From the NCBI GenBank assembly GCA_002408445.1, contig DHSK01000039.1, positions 1 to 6,981 of the forward strand: DNA of 6,981 bases, read 5' to 3'. The DNA is from Syntrophomonas sp. UBA5288 (GTDB lineage Bacteria; Bacillota; Syntrophomonadia; Syntrophomonadales; Syntrophomonadaceae). Shown here piece after piece: positions 5,277 through 6,981 of this stretch. Below the pieces are notes generated by a model that was given only the letters and a program-made list of their open reading frames with translations, searched no databases and had not been told where the DNA came from. The translations under genes and the position numbers were made by a program. How positions within the stretch are numbered: position 1 is the stretch's first letter; the number at the start of each line of letters is the position of its first letter.

Positions 5277-6011
5277 TTAATTCTTCTCCTCGTTATTATA
5301 CATTTTTTCTATCTCACGGCTATAACTGCCGTCTTCCTGATATATGCACAGGGGAGGCATGATTTTAAGTCCCGACCGCGAACCTTGGGCGGCTTCCAGA
5401 AGCATCATCCGGGCTTCGGCCCGGCGATTGGCATGTACCGTCCTTAAGCGGTGAGCCGTGAAATGGTAGCCGGCCAGCAGCTGCAGTGCTTCCGGCAGGC
5501 GGTCGGCCCTTTGGATTAAGGCCAGCTTTCCTCGGGGAACTAATAGATAGGCGGCTTGCCGGATGAGCTGCTCCAGCGTAAGGGCGATTTCATGCCGGGC
5601 GACGGCTTCTTCCGGATTGGCGCTTAGCTTGCCTTCTCCCTTTTTCCAGTAGGGTGGATTACTTACTACCAGATCCGCACATCCGGCCGGCAGCAAGTTT
5701 TGAATCCGGTTAATATCGGCCCGGATTATATTAATCTGTCCCTCCAGATTATTAAGTTCCACACTTTTGGCCGCCCGGGCCGCCATAGCCTCCTGAATCT
5801 CTATCCCGGTTATATTGGCCCGGGTGCGCTGGGAAAGAAGGAGCGGTATAACGCCGCTCCCGGTTCCTATATCTATGATGTTTTTTACGGCTTCAAGTTC
5901 CGGGAAATGGGCCAATAGCACCGCATCGATGGAAAAGCGGTATCCCTGCCGGGCCTGAAACACTTTCAGGTCATTTATCAGTAAATCATCCAGTGTATCC
6001 TGGTTCACCAT
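5277..6011 (-). CDS. trmN6: YabB/TrmN6-type tRNA (adenine-N6) methyltransferase
   Basis: This 244-residue Rossmann-fold methyltransferase matches the YfiC/YabB family, whose E. coli member methylates N6 of A37 in tRNA-Val. Motif I, DIGTGSG, is at 47-53, the acidic loop IEIQ follows near 70-73, and the catalytic NPPY is at 118-121. The N-terminal FQARQGYRFSIDAVLLAHF is a family signature. The frame could begin at 6053, but ATG 6011 has AAGGAG 8 bases upstream and gives the usual MVNQDTLDDL start. The gene begins 5 bases after the yabA stop. The exact tRNA target in this lineage is inferred from the family. Confidence 0.92.
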   Translation of the reverse strand: MVNQDTLDDLLINDLKVFQARQGYRFSIDAVLLAHFPELEAVKNIIDIGTGSGVIPLLLSQRTRANITGIEIQEAMAARAAKSVELNNLEGQINIIRADINRIQNLLPAGCADLVVSNPPYWKKGEGKLSANPEEAVARHEIALTLEQLIRQAAYLLVPRGKLALIQRADRLPEALQLLAGYHFTAHRLRTVHANRRAEARMMLLEAAQGSRSGLKIMPPLCIYQEDGSYSREIEKMYNNEEKN

Positions 6012-6016
6012 TCCGG

Positions 6017-6292
6017 TTACTCCTTGGCCAGGAAGGCGGCACAAAAAAGGCACTCTTCCGTTCTTATCTCACCATATGCCATGGGACAAACATGATAACC
6101 TTTTTTATAGAGAGCGGCCAGGTTATCATACCCTTCACCCTGAATTTTAAGTACGGCTTCCATGTCCCGCTCAGGGGTATCATTACTGTTCTGGCGTGTC
6201 TTCTCGAGCCGGGTTACCCTCTCTTTCAGGTCCCCTATCTCCAGTACCATTTCCCTCATCAAGGTTTTTAATTCTTGCACAGTTTTGTCCAT
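6017..6292 (-). CDS. yabA: Replication initiation control protein YabA
   Basis: YabA binds DnaA and the sliding clamp DnaN and prevents over-initiation of replication. The 91-residue protein has a leucine-zipper-like coiled coil at about 5-35 (LKTLMREMVLEIGDLKERVTRLEK), a short linker, the conserved GEGYDNLAALYKKGYHVC, and a C-terminal zinc site with H67, C69 and CLFC (C81, C84). B. subtilis YabA has an extra His after the first Cys (CNVHYG-like), which is Ala here. The frame is open to ATG 6337, but GAGGAGG (6299-6305) lies 6 bases before ATG 6292, giving MDKTVQELK, the family-like start. Its first 110 bases overlap the ricT frame. Confidence 0.93.
   Translation of the reverse strand: MDKTVQELKTLMREMVLEIGDLKERVTRLEKTRQNSNDTPERDMEAVLKIQGEGYDNLAALYKKGYHVCPMAYGEIRTEECLFCAAFLAKE
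6020..6025 (-). promoter_or_regulatory. trmN6 ribosome binding site
   Basis: AAGGAG on the minus strand is 8 bases before ATG 6011-6009 and overlaps the last codons of yabA. It selects this start over the in-frame ATG at 6053. Confidence 0.8.
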
Positions 6293-6959
6293 GTTTGCCC
6301 TCCTCGTTCCCCGAGACTTCGTATAATTCTGATTCATATTTTAAACAGCACATAAGTCGGCCGCAAATGCCTGAGATTTTGGTGGGGTTTAAGGATAGAT
6401 TTTGTTCCTTGGCCATGCGGATGGACACCGGTTCAAATTCGCCTAAAAAATTGTTGCAGCACAGCACGCGGCCGCAGGTGCCGATACCGCCCAGCATTTT
6501 AGCTTCATCCCGTACTCCAATTTGTCTCAATTCAATGCGGGTCTTGAAAATAGAGGCCAGATCTTTGACCAATTCCCGAAAATCGACCCGTCCCTCGGCG
6601 GTAAAATAAAAAATTATTTTGCTCATGTCAAAAGTATATTCGACATCTATAAGCCGCATGGGCAATTGATGTTCTTTTACCTTCTGTTTGCAAATTTCCA
6701 GGGCTTCTTTTTCTTTGTCCTTGTTGCGCTGGTGGGACTCGATATCCTGGGCGCTGGCTTTACGCAGGACTTTCTTCAGAGGCATTACCAGCTGCTCTTC
6801 ATTCATTTCCCGCGGACCTACCGCCGCCCGGCCATATTCTATGCCTCTGATGGTCTCAACTATTACCGCATCATCCTGATGCAAATCTTCTATATCTTCA
6901 CAATCAAAGTGATATATTTTTCCGGCAGGTTTAAATCTTACTCCTACTACCCATGCCAT
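6183..6959 (-). CDS. ricT: RicT/YaaT, PSP1-domain protein with an altered C-terminus
   Basis: RicT works with RicA and RicF in an Fe-S-containing complex that directs RNase Y processing of mRNA and supports sporulation and competence in B. subtilis. Residues 1-214 align closely with B. subtilis YaaT from memory: VVGVRFK, the PSP1 core FYFTAEGRVDFRELVKDLASIFKTRIELRQIGVRDEAK, and the Cys clusters C162, C167/C168, C199 and C204/C205 that bind iron-sulfur. After YESELYEV the normal C-terminal segment of about 60 residues is missing. It is replaced by 44 polar residues read out of frame through yabA, an overlap of 110 bases. The start ATG 6959 has AAGGAGG (6967-6973) 7 bases upstream. This is the first gene of the visible cluster; holB would be expected just beyond the edge, and a TAA lies at 6981-6979. 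Confidence 0.9.
   Translation of the reverse strand: MAWVVGVRFKPAGKIYHFDCEDIEDLHQDDAVIVETIRGIEYGRAAVGPREMNEEQLVMPLKKVLRKASAQDIESHQRNKDKEKEALEICKQKVKEHQLPMRLIDVEYTFDMSKIIFYFTAEGRVDFRELVKDLASIFKTRIELRQIGVRDEAKMLGGIGTCGRVLCCNNFLGEFEPVSIRMAKEQNLSLNPTKISGICGRLMCCLKYESELYEVSGNEEGKHGQNCARIKNLDEGNGTGDRGPEREGNPAREDTPEQ
6299..6305 (-). promoter_or_regulatory. yabA ribosome binding site
   Basis: GAGGAGG on the minus strand precedes ATG 6292-6290 by 6 bases. It is inside the ricT frame, where it encodes the Glu-Glu-Gly of SGNEEGK, and marks where that frame ceases to resemble its family. Confidence 0.8.
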
Positions 6960-6981
6960 AGTTCAACCTCCTTTTAAATTA

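Noticed and set aside
6012..6053. Longer trmN6 start at 6053
   Set aside because: It would overlap yabA by 37 bases and lacks a ribosome binding site, while ATG 6011 has one at good spacing.
6522..6977. Plus-strand frame of 151 codons opposite ricT
   Set aside because: It has no ribosome binding site, its composition is that of an antisense shadow, and ricT on the other strand is a clear family member.

Overview
This window looks like a chromosomal housekeeping segment from a spore-forming member of the Clostridia (Firmicutes). Three things point there: the gene order, the AbrB and YabA protein types, and Bacillus-like ribosome binding sites (AAGGAGG or GAGGAGG). The order yaaT(ricT) - yabA - trmN6(yabB) - rsmI - abrB(opposite strand) - metG - tatD is the arrangement known from the Bacillus subtilis yaaT-yabD region, including the reversed abrB. 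The genus cannot be fixed from the sequence alone.

Layout, right to left on the minus strand. A tight four-gene cluster occupies 6959 to 4444: ricT, yabA, trmN6 and rsmI. Its genes overlap or lie a few bases apart, and several ribosome binding sites sit inside the preceding gene. abrB (4180-4431, plus strand) converges on rsmI with a 12-base gap. Its only visible intrinsic terminator lies inside the rsmI coding sequence. The 383-base divergent region between abrB and metG carries a clear abrB promoter, two tandem Spo0A-box-like sites one helical turn apart, and a GC-rich metG leader full of inverted repeats. metG (TTG start) and tatD follow as a pair (3796 to 1068).

A 753-base stretch without protein genes (315-1067) separates tatD from the 5' end of a secreted SH3b-domain protein that runs off the left edge. 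This gap is the most unusual part of the window. It holds a plus-strand intrinsic terminator preceded by a run of hairpins (candidate noncoding RNA, about 541-717), a compact 111-base element whose inverted repeats form a cloverleaf (742-852), a duplicated motif (681-728 and 969-1009), and hairpins in the leader of the SH3b gene.

Functionally the genes cover translation (methionyl-tRNA synthetase, 16S rRNA and tRNA methyltransferases), control of replication initiation (YabA), RNA turnover and sporulation control (RicT), a transition-state regulator (AbrB), a TatD-type nuclease and a cell-wall-associated protein. I saw no clear phage, CRISPR or defence system and no new enzymatic system. The best leads are the structured elements in the 315-1067 gap, the abrB regulatory layout, and the altered C-terminus of RicT.
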